Below are positions 26,788-35,807 of a DNA stretch of 64,000 bases, piece by piece. The notes under the pieces were generated by a model. It had not been told where the DNA came from. It did no database searches and saw nothing but the letters and a program-made list of their open reading frames with translations. Numbering within the stretch: position 1 is the first letter of the stretch; each line of letters starts with the position of its first letter. The translations under genes were made by a program, and so were the position numbers. This stretch comes from Moraxella sp. (GTDB lineage: Bacteria; Pseudomonadota; Gammaproteobacteria; Pseudomonadales; Moraxellaceae), in NCBI GenBank assembly GCA_030528385.1, contig JAUMYZ010000003.1, positions 145,892 through 209,891 of the forward strand. Reading direction: 5' to 3'.

Positions 26788-28210
26788 TGTGTTGGTGGTT
26801 GAAGAATTGGCGGTCGTTTGTGGTGAGCAAACGCTGCTTGGCGGGTTGTCTTTTGAGCTGACTCAAGGTCAAGTCTTGTCGGTGATTGGGCAATCAGGCG
26901 CAGGCAAAAGTTTGGCCATGTTGTCGCTGCTTGGCATGCAAACAACACTAAAGGTCAGCGGACAGGCGGTGTTTTGTGGTGAGCGCTTGCCCATTGATAA
27001 GCCCCAAGCCAAGCGTTGGCAAGACATTCGCGGACGTAAGATTGGTTATATCTTCCAAGACCCTAGGCGCACCCTTAACCCACTGCATAGCATTAAAACG
27101 GCTTTTGACAAGATTTTTGCTCAATTGGGGATTGCCAAAAAACAGCGCCGCGCCAAAATGCTTGAGCTGTTGTGTCAGGTTCAGCTGCCCAAACCGCAAG
27201 ATTTTTTTAATCGTTACCCACATCAGTTGTCGGGCGGCGAAGCGCAGCGCATTGCCATTGCTTTGGTGTTGGCGCTAGAGCCAACGTTGATTATTGCCGA
27301 TGAGCCAACCAGCGGTTTGGATGCGCCACTTAAAGTACAAATTTTGTCTTTGTTTAGAAGTCTTGCCAATCAGCGCCGCGCCGTGATAATCATCAGTCAT
27401 GACACCGAGCAGGTGGCGGCAGTGAGCGACAAATGTGTGCGTTTGCACCAAGGCAGACAGCTCGGCAAAAAAGCCCCTGCGCTGATGGAGTGTCATATAT
27501 CGGCAATGCTAGGCGTGCCAAGCACGTTTGATGTGTGCAAGCACAAATTATTGTTACAAATTCGTGCATTGACATTGGCTTATAAACAAGGCTGGTTTGC
27601 TCGCTTGCCAGTCATTGATGGGTTGGACATCAACATTTATCAAGGTCAAATTGTGGGCTTGGTGGGGCGCTCAGGCATTGGCAAAAGCAGCGTTGCCAAA
27701 GCGATTGTGCGACTTGATGATGATTTGTTGATTGGCGGGCAAATCACATTTTTTGACGATGAGCAAGGCGCGCAAGCGGTGTTAGAGTTGGATAGGCGTC
27801 AGCGACAACATTACCGCCCCAAGGTGGTTTGGGTCATGCAAAACGTGGCAGAAAGCCTAAATCCTGACATCAAAATTTTGGACAGTTTGACCGAAGGCAG
27901 TCCCCAAACCAGTCTTGATGAAGTGTATCAATGGTTGGCAATGGTGGGGCTGAGCGATGATGTGCTGGGTCGTTATCCGCGTCAATTGTCGGGGGGTGAG
28001 TGTGCTCGGGTGTGTTTGCTTAGGGCGCTGCTGGTCAGACCAAAGTTGTTGATATTGGATGAACCAACCGCCATGCTTGATGTTCAAACCACCCAGCAAA
28101 TATTGCAGCTGCTAAGACAAATCAACCAAACCACCGGTGTGGCGATGTTGCTTATCAGTCATGACAAAAGCGTGGTACAAGCATTGTGCCATCAGGTGGT
28201 GGCGCTATGA
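26780..28210 (+). CDS. yejF: Peptide ABC transporter ATP-binding protein YejF (two ABC domains)
   Basis: Powers peptide import. Two fused ABC domains: the first with GQSGAGKS near residue 37, LSGGEAQR near 150 and IIADEPTSGLD; the second with GRSGIGKSS near 295, LSGGECARV and LILDEPTAMLD. At 476 residues it is shorter than E. coli YejF (529). ATG 26780 overlaps yejE and avoids a longer TTG frame that would run into it. The 3' end overlaps convergent lpxH by 6 bases. Confidence 0.94.
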   Translation: MADVLVVEELAVVCGEQTLLGGLSFELTQGQVLSVIGQSGAGKSLAMLSLLGMQTTLKVSGQAVFCGERLPIDKPQAKRWQDIRGRKIGYIFQDPRRTLNPLHSIKTAFDKIFAQLGIAKKQRRAKMLELLCQVQLPKPQDFFNRYPHQLSGGEAQRIAIALVLALEPTLIIADEPTSGLDAPLKVQILSLFRSLANQRRAVIIISHDTEQVAAVSDKCVRLHQGRQLGKKAPALMECHISAMLGVPSTFDVCKHKLLLQIRALTLAYKQGWFARLPVIDGLDINIYQGQIVGLVGRSGIGKSSVAKAIVRLDDDLLIGGQITFFDDEQGAQAVLELDRRQRQHYRPKVVWVMQNVAESLNPDIKILDSLTEGSPQTSLDEVYQWLAMVGLSDDVLGRYPRQLSGGECARVCLLRALLVRPKLLILDEPTAMLDVQTTQQILQLLRQINQTTGVAMLLISHDKSVVQALCHQVVAL

Positions 28211-29023
28211 TTTTGGCTCATCAACCCACAAAAACTCATACAGTCCCACATCGCCATGACTTAGCACACCGATGACGGCACTGACTTGGTGTTGTTGATG
28301 GCGCCAATCACCCAGCACCAGCCGACTTTTGTTGTCGCTGATGTGCGTGCAGGGTCGGTGGGTGTGTCCATGAATCAAAACGTCGCACGTGGACAAGGCT
28401 TGATTGACGCTTGCAGGATTGGTGTCCATGATTTGTGGGGTTTTTTGGGTTTTGTTTTGTGCCGATTTATTTTTGATTTTTTGGGCAAGCTGTTGACGTT
28501 TGTGCAGGGGTTGTTTGAGCAGCAGCCAACTGACCACAGGGTGTCGGACAATGCGCCGATAGCGTTGATATTGTTTGTCGTCTGTGCAAAGTTTGTCGCC
28601 ATGCTCCAAGCGATAGGTTTGTTTGTGCGTGCAGATAAAATAAGGCTCATCAATCAACGTACCACCAAAAACATCGCACAACCCTTGGCGAAGCATAAAA
28701 TCGCGATTGCCGCGCATGACAAAGATTTGTGTGCGTTGCCTTAGAGCTTGTAGGGCCAACAACACAGGGCAGAGCCAGTGGTTTGCCCTTTGTTTGGGGC
28801 ACAAACTCAAATAATCGTCATCGCCAATCCAAGCATCAAGCCAGTCGCCCAGTATGTATAAGCTGTGCAATTTGGGCAAACGACTCAGTTGACCAAGCAA
28901 AGCAATAAAAGCGTCTGTGAGCTGCGGCGTGTCTTGAGACAAGTGCACATCAGCAACAAAAACCGTATCAATCAGGCGCGGTGTTGTGGGTGGGTGTGTC
29001 AAACAAAGATGTTCAAACGTCAT
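28205..29023 (-). CDS. lpxH: UDP-2,3-diacylglucosamine diphosphatase
   Basis: Metallophosphoesterase of lipid A synthesis, acting at the inner membrane. Metal motifs: FVADVHLS near 24, [17 protein letters not shown] near 105, HGDKLCTDD and HGHTHRP near 222. The 272 residues exceed E. coli LpxH (240); the extra part is a Lys/Gln-rich insertion ([13 protein letters not shown]) before the last motif. Its start overlaps the dapF end by 11 bases, so they are likely cotranscribed. Confidence 0.94.
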   Translation of the reverse strand: MTFEHLCLTHPPTTPRLIDTVFVADVHLSQDTPQLTDAFIALLGQLSRLPKLHSLYILGDWLDAWIGDDDYLSLCPKQRANHWLCPVLLALQALRQRTQIFVMRGNRDFMLRQGLCDVFGGTLIDEPYFICTHKQTYRLEHGDKLCTDDKQYQRYRRIVRHPVVSWLLLKQPLHKRQQLAQKIKNKSAQNKTQKTPQIMDTNPASVNQALSTCDVLIHGHTHRPCTHISDNKSRLVLGDWRHQQHQVSAVIGVLSHGDVGLYEFLWVDEPKS

Positions 29024-29912
29024 AGACTTCGTCGGGCGTCAGATTGATGCCTGCTTTGGCAGCCAGACCGTCTGGACTGAACACCCCTTCATACACAAAC
29101 GCTGTCGGTCCTGTCATCATGATGGAGTAGCCGTCTTGGTAGCGAACTGCCAAACTGCCCCCATAAAGCTGGGCACGAATGTCCACGCCTTCATCAAGCC
29201 AGCCTTCACGCACGCCAACCGCCACGGCTGCGCACGCGCCTGTGCCACAGGCTTGGGTTTCGCCGACGCCGCGTTCGTATACGCGCAAGCGAATGTGTCT
29301 TTGGTTGATGACCTGCATAAAGCCCACATTGACCCGCTCGGGAAAGGCTTCGTGCGCTTCTATGGCTTTGCCAAGTCGGGCAACGTCGGCGCTTAACACA
29401 TCATCAACATGAATGACAGCGTGGGGATTGCCTACATTGATGACATACAGCGACACGGGCGTGCCATCTACGTCCAAACGATAGGAGTTGCCCACTTTGG
29501 TGATGGCTTTGGGGGCAAAAGGAATGTCGGCAGGCTCAAATTTGGGTTTGCCCATGTCCACTTGTACCCAGCCGTAGCGGTCGGTGCTCAAGGTGATGAT
29601 GCCACTGGCGGTCTCTACCCTAAGGCGCTGTTTAAAGGACAGTTTGCGCGCTTGAACAAAGGAAGCAAAACACCGCGCGCCATTGCCACATTGGGCGACT
29701 TCGCTGCCATCGGCATTAAAAATGCGGTATTTAAAATCCACATCGGGGCGGCTTGGTGGCTCTACAATCAATAGCTGGTCAAAGCCCACACCCAAATGTC
29801 TGTCAGAGAGCAATTTAACAAGGTCGGTGGTCAGATTCATGCGCTGTGTTACCAAATCAATGACCATAAAATCATTGCCCAAGCCGTGCATTTTTGTAAA
29901 TTCAATCAGCAT
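29013..29912 (-). CDS. dapF: Diaminopimelate epimerase
   Basis: Converts LL- to meso-diaminopimelate for lysine and peptidoglycan. The two catalytic cysteines are in QCGNGARCF (near 79) and ACGTGACAA (near 220). Starts [17 protein letters not shown], exactly as the family; AAGGAAAAT precedes the ATG. 299 residues against 274 in E. coli; the extra part is a C-terminal tail ending [10 protein letters not shown], unusual for the family but in frame with lpxH overlap. Confidence 0.96.
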   Translation of the reverse strand: MLIEFTKMHGLGNDFMVIDLVTQRMNLTTDLVKLLSDRHLGVGFDQLLIVEPPSRPDVDFKYRIFNADGSEVAQCGNGARCFASFVQARKLSFKQRLRVETASGIITLSTDRYGWVQVDMGKPKFEPADIPFAPKAITKVGNSYRLDVDGTPVSLYVINVGNPHAVIHVDDVLSADVARLGKAIEAHEAFPERVNVGFMQVINQRHIRLRVYERGVGETQACGTGACAAVAVGVREGWLDEGVDIRAQLYGGSLAVRYQDGYSIMMTGPTAFVYEGVFSPDGLAAKAGINLTPDEVYDV

Positions 29913-29962
29913 ATTATTTTCCTTATGTAATCATAACCCAAAAGTTTAGAAGTAATTGTGCG

Positions 29963-29977
29963 ATGATATCTTATCAT
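29963..29977. repeat. Palindrome upstream of dapF
   Basis: ATGATA-TCT-TATCAT, perfect six-base arms, about 50 bases before the dapF start. Could be an operator; no partner is known. Confidence 0.3.
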
Positions 29978-30025
29978 GTTAAGGGTAAATTAACCAGTAT
30001 ACAGCCACGCTTGTTGGCACAACAC

Positions 30026-30661
30026 TCAAAGTTGCTGGCGGATTTTGGCAAAGATGGCCTGTTCAAGGTGTACCAAAGCAAGGGGTTGGCGACTCTTTAG
30101 GGTGTTGAGCGTTTGTGTGGTTGCCAAGGCGTGGGCGTTGGGCAGGCGTGTGTAGCCATCGTTGGGGCAGATGACGTGCTCGTTACCTTGTAGGTCAATG
30201 CTGATGAGTTGGTTGGCAGGATTTTTGTGTAAAATATGAACATTGCCTGCAAAGACATATTGGGCGGCTTGTTGTTCCACCAATGCTTTTGGGTCATTGC
30301 CATAGACGCTTTGGGTAGTTTTGGCGGTGTTGGTAAATTGTAAGTGCACTGCCAATGGCAACTCATCAAGCACAATCACCGTTGTGCCAATCAGTTTGAT
30401 GTGCCAAGCACCTTGAATGGTGTTTTGGGGCAGCCCCAAAAGCGTGCAGGCTTGCTCGGCAGTCATCTGGTCGTTCATGCGTTGTAGTAAGGTGATGTCA
30501 AGGGGTTTTTGGGCTTTGATGTCGTCAGGCAGGCTGTCATAATGCGCCAAAAACATCATCGGCAGGTCTTTTTGGCAAAGGAGCGTGTCAATCTTGACGT
30601 TGTGTACACGAAATGGCAATGCTTCGGTGAATAATGCTTGTAAAACGATGGGTTGGCTCAT
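30026..30661 (-). CDS. Uncharacterised protein
   Basis: 211 residues, no signal peptide or membrane helix, family not recognised. Begins MSQPIVLQALFTEALPFRVH; later VFAGNVHILHKNP and HVICPNDGYTRLPNAHAL. Predicted soluble, mixed alpha/beta by its hydrophobic pattern. It is 113 bases upstream of dapF on the same strand, without overlap, so it may be the first gene of a dapF-lpxH transcript. Only about one GCGC occurs, marking a change from the GCGC-rich genes downstream of it. Confidence 0.7.
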   Translation of the reverse strand: MSQPIVLQALFTEALPFRVHNVKIDTLLCQKDLPMMFLAHYDSLPDDIKAQKPLDITLLQRMNDQMTAEQACTLLGLPQNTIQGAWHIKLIGTTVIVLDELPLAVHLQFTNTAKTTQSVYGNDPKALVEQQAAQYVFAGNVHILHKNPANQLISIDLQGNEHVICPNDGYTRLPNAHALATTQTLNTLKSRQPLALVHLEQAIFAKIRQQL

Positions 30662-30760
30662 AAGATTGGTGCATAAAAAGCCTAATATAACACAAATTGT
30701 CCAAAAATCCTGTAATAATTTATGGTAAAATACAATCCAAAAACTGCCTTAGGAGACACC

Positions 30761-31195
30761 ATGACTTACCAAACGGACAACATTTTTGCCAAAATCTTAC
30801 GTGGCGAAATCCCTTGCCACAAAGTTTATGAAGACGACAAGACGTTGGCATTTATGGACGTCATGCCACAGGCAACAGGCCATGTGTTGGTGGTGCCAAA
30901 ATGCCAAGCGGTAGAGCTGTCAGATTTGCCGTGTGAGTATGCGTGTGCGGTCTTTGCCACCGCCAAAAAAGTGCTAAACGCCCAACGTAAGGCACTTGGG
31001 GTTAATGGCGTGGTACAAATGCAGCTTAACCACCAAGACGCAGGTCAAAGCGTGTTTCATTATCACATGCACCTAATCCCTAGCCACGTCCACGAACTTG
31101 GTAAACATGAAGGTGGTTTTGCCGACCAAGATGAGCTTGCTTTGCTGGCAAGCAAAATCCGTGCAGAGATTGGTGATGATGTTGTAACAGCTTGA
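30761..31195 (+). CDS. HIT-family hydrolase, HinT-like
   Basis: 144 residues starting MTYQTDNIFAKILRGEIPCH, ending shortly after the triad QSVFHYHMHLIP (near residue 100). HinT-type proteins hydrolyse adenosine phosphoramidates and lysyl-AMP. AGGAGA lies 5-6 bases before ATG 30761, which decides against the longer frame from 30722. Its stop overlaps the TTG start of the next gene (TTGA), suggesting coupling. Confidence 0.9.
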   Translation: MTYQTDNIFAKILRGEIPCHKVYEDDKTLAFMDVMPQATGHVLVVPKCQAVELSDLPCEYACAVFATAKKVLNAQRKALGVNGVVQMQLNHQDAGQSVFHYHMHLIPSHVHELGKHEGGFADQDELALLASKIRAEIGDDVVTA

Positions 31196-31680
31196 ATATT
31201 TTTTATTTGGACAGCGACCCTGTCATTTGTGCCACGTACCATGCTGACAAACACGTGGTCAAGATGATACTTGAATACGCCCAATTACTTTGCACGGTTC
31301 ATCACTTGTGTGATGATGTGCTTGATGGTGCACAAAGGGTGCTGTTGTATCGGTGTACTCACCAAAATCACCCATCTGCATTGTGGGTGCGTCAGTCTCA
31401 TCGGCATTATGACTGGTTGTACCAATTGTTTATTTGTCTGTGCGATGAATATACGCACCGCTACGGCAAAGTGCATTTGACCGACAAAAAGTTACGCACA
31501 ATTTTAAAGATTTGCCCTGTCAGTGCTGATTTGCCATTTATCATGCCACCACAAGTTATGCCTGATGAATATCGCTGTGATGACACAGTTCAGGCATATC
31601 GTGAGTATTATCGCCATGCCAAAAAAGACATGTTGGCGTTTAGGCATCGCCCATCACCCAGTTGGTTAAACCAAATTTAG
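31192..31680 (+). CDS. Phage-type conserved protein of unknown function
   Basis: 162 residues with no signal peptide. I recognise the pattern: YHADKHVVKMILEYAQLL, then THQNHPSALWVRQS, HYDWLYQLF and LCDEYTHRYGKVHLTDKKL. Close relatives are common in large tailed phages (T4-like and cyanophages), where the function is unknown to me. Conserved His, Asp and Trp residues suggest an enzyme. The start is TTG, overlapping the stop of the HIT gene, so it may be coupled. The 3' end overlaps the convergent L,D-transpeptidase by four bases. Probably an old phage-derived gene now fixed beside a host gene. Confidence 0.6.
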   Translation: MNIFYLDSDPVICATYHADKHVVKMILEYAQLLCTVHHLCDDVLDGAQRVLLYRCTHQNHPSALWVRQSHRHYDWLYQLFICLCDEYTHRYGKVHLTDKKLRTILKICPVSADLPFIMPPQVMPDEYRCDDTVQAYREYYRHAKKDMLAFRHRPSPSWLNQI

Positions 31681-32234
31681 GGCAAAATATGAATGGGGGC
31701 GTTGTCCACCACCGCCACAAACAGCTCATCTATCTGTTGGTCGGTTACGGCGATACAGCCATGTGTCCAGTCTTTTAATAGGTGATTTGCTCCGATGACA
31801 TCGCCCAGACCGTTTTTAATGCCGTGGATTTTAATCGCTGTGCCTGCGGATTTGCCATGTGATTTGGCAAAAGCGACATCTTGGGCGTTGGGGTATGAGA
31901 TACCTAAGTTTTTATGATAACTGCTGTTGGCGTTGCGGTCGTTGATGGTGTAAATGCCTTCGGGGGTTTTCATGTCGCCTTCAAATTGTTTGTGTCCAAT
32001 GGGGCTTTTCCCCAATGAAACCGGATAAATTTTAATCAATTTATCCTGATAAAAAGCGTGCATTTCGCGTTTGGATTTATAAACAATCAGCTTGTCAATC
32101 TGCGTGCCTGCTGGCAGGGCGGGTTGATTGGCCAGTTCCAGTTGTCTTGGGGACAAGACGGTGGCTTGGCTAAATACCAGTGCAAATGCCGACAAAATGA
32201 ACAGAGCAAATAAGGGTAGGGCAAACTTTTTCAT
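31677..32234 (-). CDS. L,D-transpeptidase (YkuD domain)
   Basis: Exported cysteine transpeptidase, 185 residues. Signal sequence about 1-22 (LPLFALFILSAFALVFS), then the YkuD domain from LIVYKSKREMHAFY, with catalytic motif HGIKNGLGD and THGCIAVTDQQIDEL (Cys near 161). Such enzymes form 3-3 peptidoglycan cross-links or attach proteins. Domain content is minimal: no LysM or PG-binding module. Nothing suggests an operon; the upstream gap before the small membrane frame is 73 bases. Confidence 0.92.
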   Translation of the reverse strand: MKKFALPLFALFILSAFALVFSQATVLSPRQLELANQPALPAGTQIDKLIVYKSKREMHAFYQDKLIKIYPVSLGKSPIGHKQFEGDMKTPEGIYTINDRNANSSYHKNLGISYPNAQDVAFAKSHGKSAGTAIKIHGIKNGLGDVIGANHLLKDWTHGCIAVTDQQIDELFVAVVDNAPIHILP

Positions 32235-32307
32235 CTTTTTAGCGTGCGACTATAAATTAGCCTAGTGTAGCACGTCTTTATTTATAGAATGTGAAAAAAT
32301 GATGGAA

Positions 32308-32565
32308 TTATTGGGCTTGTTGTGATTGAATTTGAGCAAAGGCATTGAGTATGACGGGGTTAATTTCTGCAGTATCTGGATATTCTGCCTGCATTTTTTC
32401 AAGAGCAGTTGAGCAGATGGACAGTTTATTGTGATGAGTATAAAACTTTGCTAGACAGTCATCAATCGCTTGATATTCTTGGGCAATGGCATTTCTGGGT
32501 GCTTGGGGAAACAGGGCGTTTCTAAATTGATATTTGTAAGCCACTAAGGCAATGATAACAAGCAA
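32308..32565 (-). CDS. Small membrane-anchored protein, possibly frameshifted at the start
   Basis: The called frame starts at TTG 32565 and opens in the middle of a membrane segment (LLVIIALVAYKYQF), with a periplasmic domain containing two Cys (DDCLAKF, SICSTAL) that may pair. Before it, ATG 32620 in another frame gives MVSDKTPISPSL; removing one A from the run near 32583-32585 joins this to IILITILLVIIALVAYKY. So the gene may have a one-base insertion, or a sequencing error. No convincing ribosome site precedes either start. Family unknown. Confidence 0.45.
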   Translation of the reverse strand: MLVIIALVAYKYQFRNALFPQAPRNAIAQEYQAIDDCLAKFYTHHNKLSICSTALEKMQAEYPDTAEINPVILNAFAQIQSQQAQ

Positions 32566-32709
32566 GATGGTTATAAGTATTATTTAAAGATGGGCTGATG
32601 GGGGTTTTGTCTGACACCATGATTTAATGCAGCATGGCAGTTGATACACTCAGTGTTAGTGTGATTGTTGGCGTGGCTCTTGACATTCAATGTATAAAAA
32701 TCCTACAAT

Positions 32710-32749
32710 GGGCGTGTTTCTTTGGCGTAACGGCTTGAAAAACACGCCC
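32710..32749. repeat. Inverted repeat after fpr
   Basis: Perfect ten-base arms GGGCGTGTTT (32710-32719) and AAACACGCCC (32740-32749), with a 20-base loop. It is just after the fpr stop (minus strand). The tail is not clearly T-rich, so a terminator role is uncertain. Confidence 0.4.
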
Positions 32750-32765
32750 ACATTTGGTTTTAAAA

Positions 32766-33539
32766 TCAACCCACAAATGCCCGCTCTACCACATAATCGG
32801 CAGGCACGCCCATACGGGGGGAGACGGTCAAGCCAAATTCGTCCAAAATGGCAGACGTGTCGGCGTTCATTGCCATACTGCCACAAATCATCACGCGGTC
32901 ATTTTCTTTGTTCATGGGGGGCATGCCAATGTCTTCAAAGAGTTTGCCCGATTTTAATAGCTCGGTAACGCGCCCTTGGTTTTTGAACTCATCACGAGTT
33001 ACGGTGGGGTAATAAATGAACTTTTCACGCACCCACTCACCAAAAATCTCATCGTTGGGCAAGTCTTTTTCAAACAATTCACGATACGCCAAGTCTTCCA
33101 CATGACGCACGCCATGCACCAAAATCACCTTTTCAAAGCGTTCATAGACTTCTGGCTCACGCACCAGCGACAAAAAGGGAGCAAGTCCTGTGCCTGTTGC
33201 CAACATATACAAGTTTTTGGCGGGCAGTAAGTCATCAAGCACCAGCGTGCCTGTGGGTTTTTTGCTCACCAGCAGCTCATCGCCGACCTTGATGTGTTGC
33301 AGGCGTGAAGTCAAAGGGCCGTTTTGGACTTTGATGGAGTAAAATTCCAGCTCTTCTGCCCAAGCAGGAGAAGCGATAGAATAGGCACGCACGAGCGGTT
33401 TGCCATCAACTTCTAGCCCAATCATGGCAAATTCGCCACTACGAAAACGCAAGCTGTCGCTGCGAGTGGTTTTGATGGTAAATAGGCTGTCTGTCCAGTG
33501 GTGAACATAAGTAACGGTTTCTTTGATAAATTTTGACAT
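32766..33539 (-). CDS. fpr: Ferredoxin/flavodoxin-NADP+ reductase
   Basis: FAD enzyme that passes electrons between NADPH and ferredoxin or flavodoxin. FAD-binding RAYSIASP, NADP site LATGTGLAPFLSLV, and the C-terminal DYVVERAFVG without a final Tyr or Trp, as in subclass IIA. 257 residues. A Fur-like site lies about 85 bases upstream, between this gene and trmO. Cytoplasmic; it may support Fe-S cluster or flavodoxin reactions. Confidence 0.95.
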   Translation of the reverse strand: MSKFIKETVTYVHHWTDSLFTIKTTRSDSLRFRSGEFAMIGLEVDGKPLVRAYSIASPAWAEELEFYSIKVQNGPLTSRLQHIKVGDELLVSKKPTGTLVLDDLLPAKNLYMLATGTGLAPFLSLVREPEVYERFEKVILVHGVRHVEDLAYRELFEKDLPNDEIFGEWVREKFIYYPTVTRDEFKNQGRVTELLKSGKLFEDIGMPPMNKENDRVMICGSMAMNADTSAILDEFGLTVSPRMGVPADYVVERAFVG

Positions 33540-33597
33540 GGCGTATCACTTTTATTTGAGATTGAGAATGATTTGACTTACTAAGAATACCACAACA

Positions 33598-33637
33598 TTG
33601 GGTAAAGACAAAATGTGTGTTATGATAATGATTTTGC
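33598..33637 (+). promoter_or_regulatory. trmO promoter and Fur-like site shared with fpr
   Basis: Plus strand TTGGGT (33598-33603), 17 bases, TATGAT (33621-33626). Overlapping is TGATAATGATTTTGC (33623-33637), matching the Fur TGATAAT-n-ATTATCA pattern at 11 of 14 positions. The site lies in the 161-base divergent gap between fpr and trmO. Confidence 0.35.
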
Positions 33638-33700
33638 CACAGACGGTTACTAATTTTCTGGCAACGCCCACTATTCTAGCACAAATCCCCTAAAAAATCC

Positions 33701-34405
33701 ATGAACACCCATACACTTCCCATCATTGGTTATCATCATTCGCCTTTGACCCAAAAATTTGGCATTCCCCGCCAACCAAACCTTGTCGCCATCAAAAGCC
33801 ATATCCGCTTTGTCGCCCCTTTTGATACGCCTGACGCTTTTGTGGGCATTGAGCGGTATAGCCATTTGTGGGTGTTGTGGCAGTTTCACCACAACAAAAT
33901 CCAGACCAATTTTCGTCCACAAGTGCGTCCACCCAGATTGGGCGGTAATGATAAAATCGGTGTTTTTGCCACACGCAGTATGTACAGACCCAGCCAACTT
34001 GGTTTGTCGGTGGTGGCTCTTGATAAGGTGGAGATGGTGGATAATCAAACGATTTTACACATCAAAGGGGCAGACATGGCAGATGGCACGCCCATTTTTG
34101 ACATTAAGCCTTATTTGCCTTATGCAGACAGTGTGCGTGGAGCAGTGGGTGTTGACACACCAATGGCAAAAACGGTGCTGATGAGCAAGCAGGCACAAGA
34201 TGAGTTTGACAGCTTGGTGTGTGCAGGTGTGCTACAAAGCACTGATGAGCAGGTGATTGTGGACTTGGTCGCCCAAGACCCACGCCCTGCCTATCGCCAA
34301 GCAGAAACGGACAGCGTTTTTGCGATGCGTTATGGGGCGGTGGACGTGGATTTTTATATGAATGGGCAAGGGGTTTTGGTGCTGTGTGGGGTGCGATTGG
34401 TCTAA
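33701..34405 (+). CDS. trmO: tRNA (t6A37) methyltransferase TrmO
   Basis: Methylates N6-threonylcarbamoyl-A37 of ANN-reading tRNAs using AdoMet. Family motifs: GYHHSPLTQKFGIPRQPN near the start, FDTPDAFVGIERYSHLWVLW, RPPRLGGNDKIGVFATRS (cofactor side) and MYRPSQLGLSVV, GTPIFDIKPYLPYAD. 234 residues, as E. coli YaeB/TrmO. No GCGC words seen. Confidence 0.94.
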   Translation: MNTHTLPIIGYHHSPLTQKFGIPRQPNLVAIKSHIRFVAPFDTPDAFVGIERYSHLWVLWQFHHNKIQTNFRPQVRPPRLGGNDKIGVFATRSMYRPSQLGLSVVALDKVEMVDNQTILHIKGADMADGTPIFDIKPYLPYADSVRGAVGVDTPMAKTVLMSKQAQDEFDSLVCAGVLQSTDEQVIVDLVAQDPRPAYRQAETDSVFAMRYGAVDVDFYMNGQGVLVLCGVRLV

Positions 34406-34474
34406 AACCCCAAGATGAAGCCATGGTTTATGGATTTGGTGGCTTTGATGTGTGAACTGTCGGTAAGACGGTGT

Positions 34475-34498
34475 AAATCCGCCACATTCAGCGGATTT
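34475..34498. terminator. Hairpin between convergent trmO and ABC lipoprotein genes
   Basis: AAATCCGC-CACATTCA-GCGGATTT, perfect eight-base stem; the plus-strand tail is TAATTGTTGG, so it is only a moderate terminator. Confidence 0.5.
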
Positions 34499-34507
34499 AA
34501 TTGTTGG

Positions 34508-35542
34508 TTACTTTTGACTGGGTGTGCTGTCTGTATTGATGGCATTTTTTAGTATGTCGTCGCTGATGGTTACGCCCTGATTGCTGGCATGCTTTGGGCT
34601 GACATACAAAGTCAATGTGTTCATCACTTCGGGCTTGATTTGGTTGGGCGCTGCGCCTTCTAAAGTTTTTGCCACCAACTTGGCAGTCGTTAGCCCAAAA
34701 TCAAAATCATTGACCCCCAATGCTGCCGTGGCACCGCGCCTTACCGAAAACTCATCTGACGCGATGATGGGCAATTTGAGCTCATTGGCAACCGCCACCA
34801 TCGCTTCCATTGCCGAAGCCACGTTATTGTCCAGCGAAGTATAAATCAAGTCCGCACGCCCGTCTAAGGCTCGAGTTGCTGCCGCCACATCTGACGAGCG
34901 ATTGGCAGGTATGTCCACCAAAGTCATGCCGTATTTGGGCAGTTCTGACAACAGTTGCTCTTTTAGGGACACTGAATTCATCTCCCCAGGACTGTAAACA
35001 TAGCCGATACGTTTGGCGTTCGGTTTGATTTTGCTAAATAACTCAATTTGGGGCGCCAAAGGCAGTTCGCTGGACAGTCCTGTGATGTTGGCTTGGGTTG
35101 CCACACCTTTGTCGTCAATAAGTTTGGCGGCAACAGGGTCAGAAACTGCGGTATAAATCAGCGGAATGGTCTGTGTGGCCGCCGCCAAAGTCTGTGCTGT
35201 TGGTGTTGAAATGGCAACGATGGCATCGGGATTGTCCGCCACAAACTGTTTGGCGATTTGTCCTGCGGTTGCCATATTGCCTTGAGCGGATTGGAAATTG
35301 ATGGTTAAATTTTGACCTTCTGTATAGCCCAAATCTGCCAAACCTGCAATCACCCCGCGACGAATGTCATCTAGTGATGGGTGCTCAACAATGGCGCTGA
35401 TTGCCACCGTCTTGGCGGGCTTTTGTAAGGTTTGGCTGTCTGGCTGGGTGTCATTGGCTTGTTTTTCGGGCTGACTTTGTTGACAGCCAAAGAACAAAGT
35501 TGCACAAACTGCCAAAGCAGAAAATTTATAAGCAACATTCAT
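34508..35542 (-). CDS. ABC transporter substrate-binding lipoprotein (TrpX/PF04392-type)
   Basis: About 344 residues, lipobox ATLFFGC (Cys near 20). Body with VAISAIVEHPSLDDIRRGV, GYTEGQNLTINFQSAQGN, PDAIVAISTPTAQTLA and AVSDPVAAKLID matches the ABC_sub_bind family, members of which bind tryptophan or other aromatic ligands. The ligand here is not known. No permease or ATPase gene is next to it, so the rest of the transporter lies elsewhere or is missing. ATG 35542 was chosen because GGA is seven bases upstream and the lipoprotein signal then has normal length. Confidence 0.85.
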   Translation of the reverse strand: MNVAYKFSALAVCATLFFGCQQSQPEKQANDTQPDSQTLQKPAKTVAISAIVEHPSLDDIRRGVIAGLADLGYTEGQNLTINFQSAQGNMATAGQIAKQFVADNPDAIVAISTPTAQTLAAATQTIPLIYTAVSDPVAAKLIDDKGVATQANITGLSSELPLAPQIELFSKIKPNAKRIGYVYSPGEMNSVSLKEQLLSELPKYGMTLVDIPANRSSDVAAATRALDGRADLIYTSLDNNVASAMEAMVAVANELKLPIIASDEFSVRRGATAALGVNDFDFGLTTAKLVAKTLEGAAPNQIKPEVMNTLTLYVSPKHASNQGVTISDDILKNAINTDSTPSQK

Positions 35543-35574
35543 GGTCATTTCCAAATAACGAACTAAAAGCTATC

Positions 35575-35583
35575 ATTATACCA
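35575..35583 (-). promoter_or_regulatory. Extended -10 promoter of the ABC lipoprotein gene
   Basis: Minus strand TGG-TATAAT (TATAAT at 35575-35580), 33 bases before the start. The -35 region is poor. Confidence 0.45.
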
Positions 35584-35765
35584 TTTTATGCACCAAAATA
35601 AGCAATCAAAGCCCCGATGATAAGCAAAAATTCCAATTCGTCATTGTTTGTGGGAAAATGAACAGCCACTGGTAAATGAATATTTGGCGTGCTTATATTT
35701 GGGGCAAGGATTGTACAAAAATTGGCAAGTTGTTATATTGAAACAAATAAGCGTTGTCTGACAAC

Positions 35766-35793
35766 AAAAAAGCGACCAACCATAATCGCTTTT
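35766..35793 (-). terminator. Terminator of grxD
   Basis: On the minus strand AAAAGCGA, ten-base loop, TCGCTTTT, then TTGTTGTC, 15 bases after the grxD stop. Confidence 0.7.
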
Positions 35794-35807
35794 GCTGTTT
35801 TGGCAGA

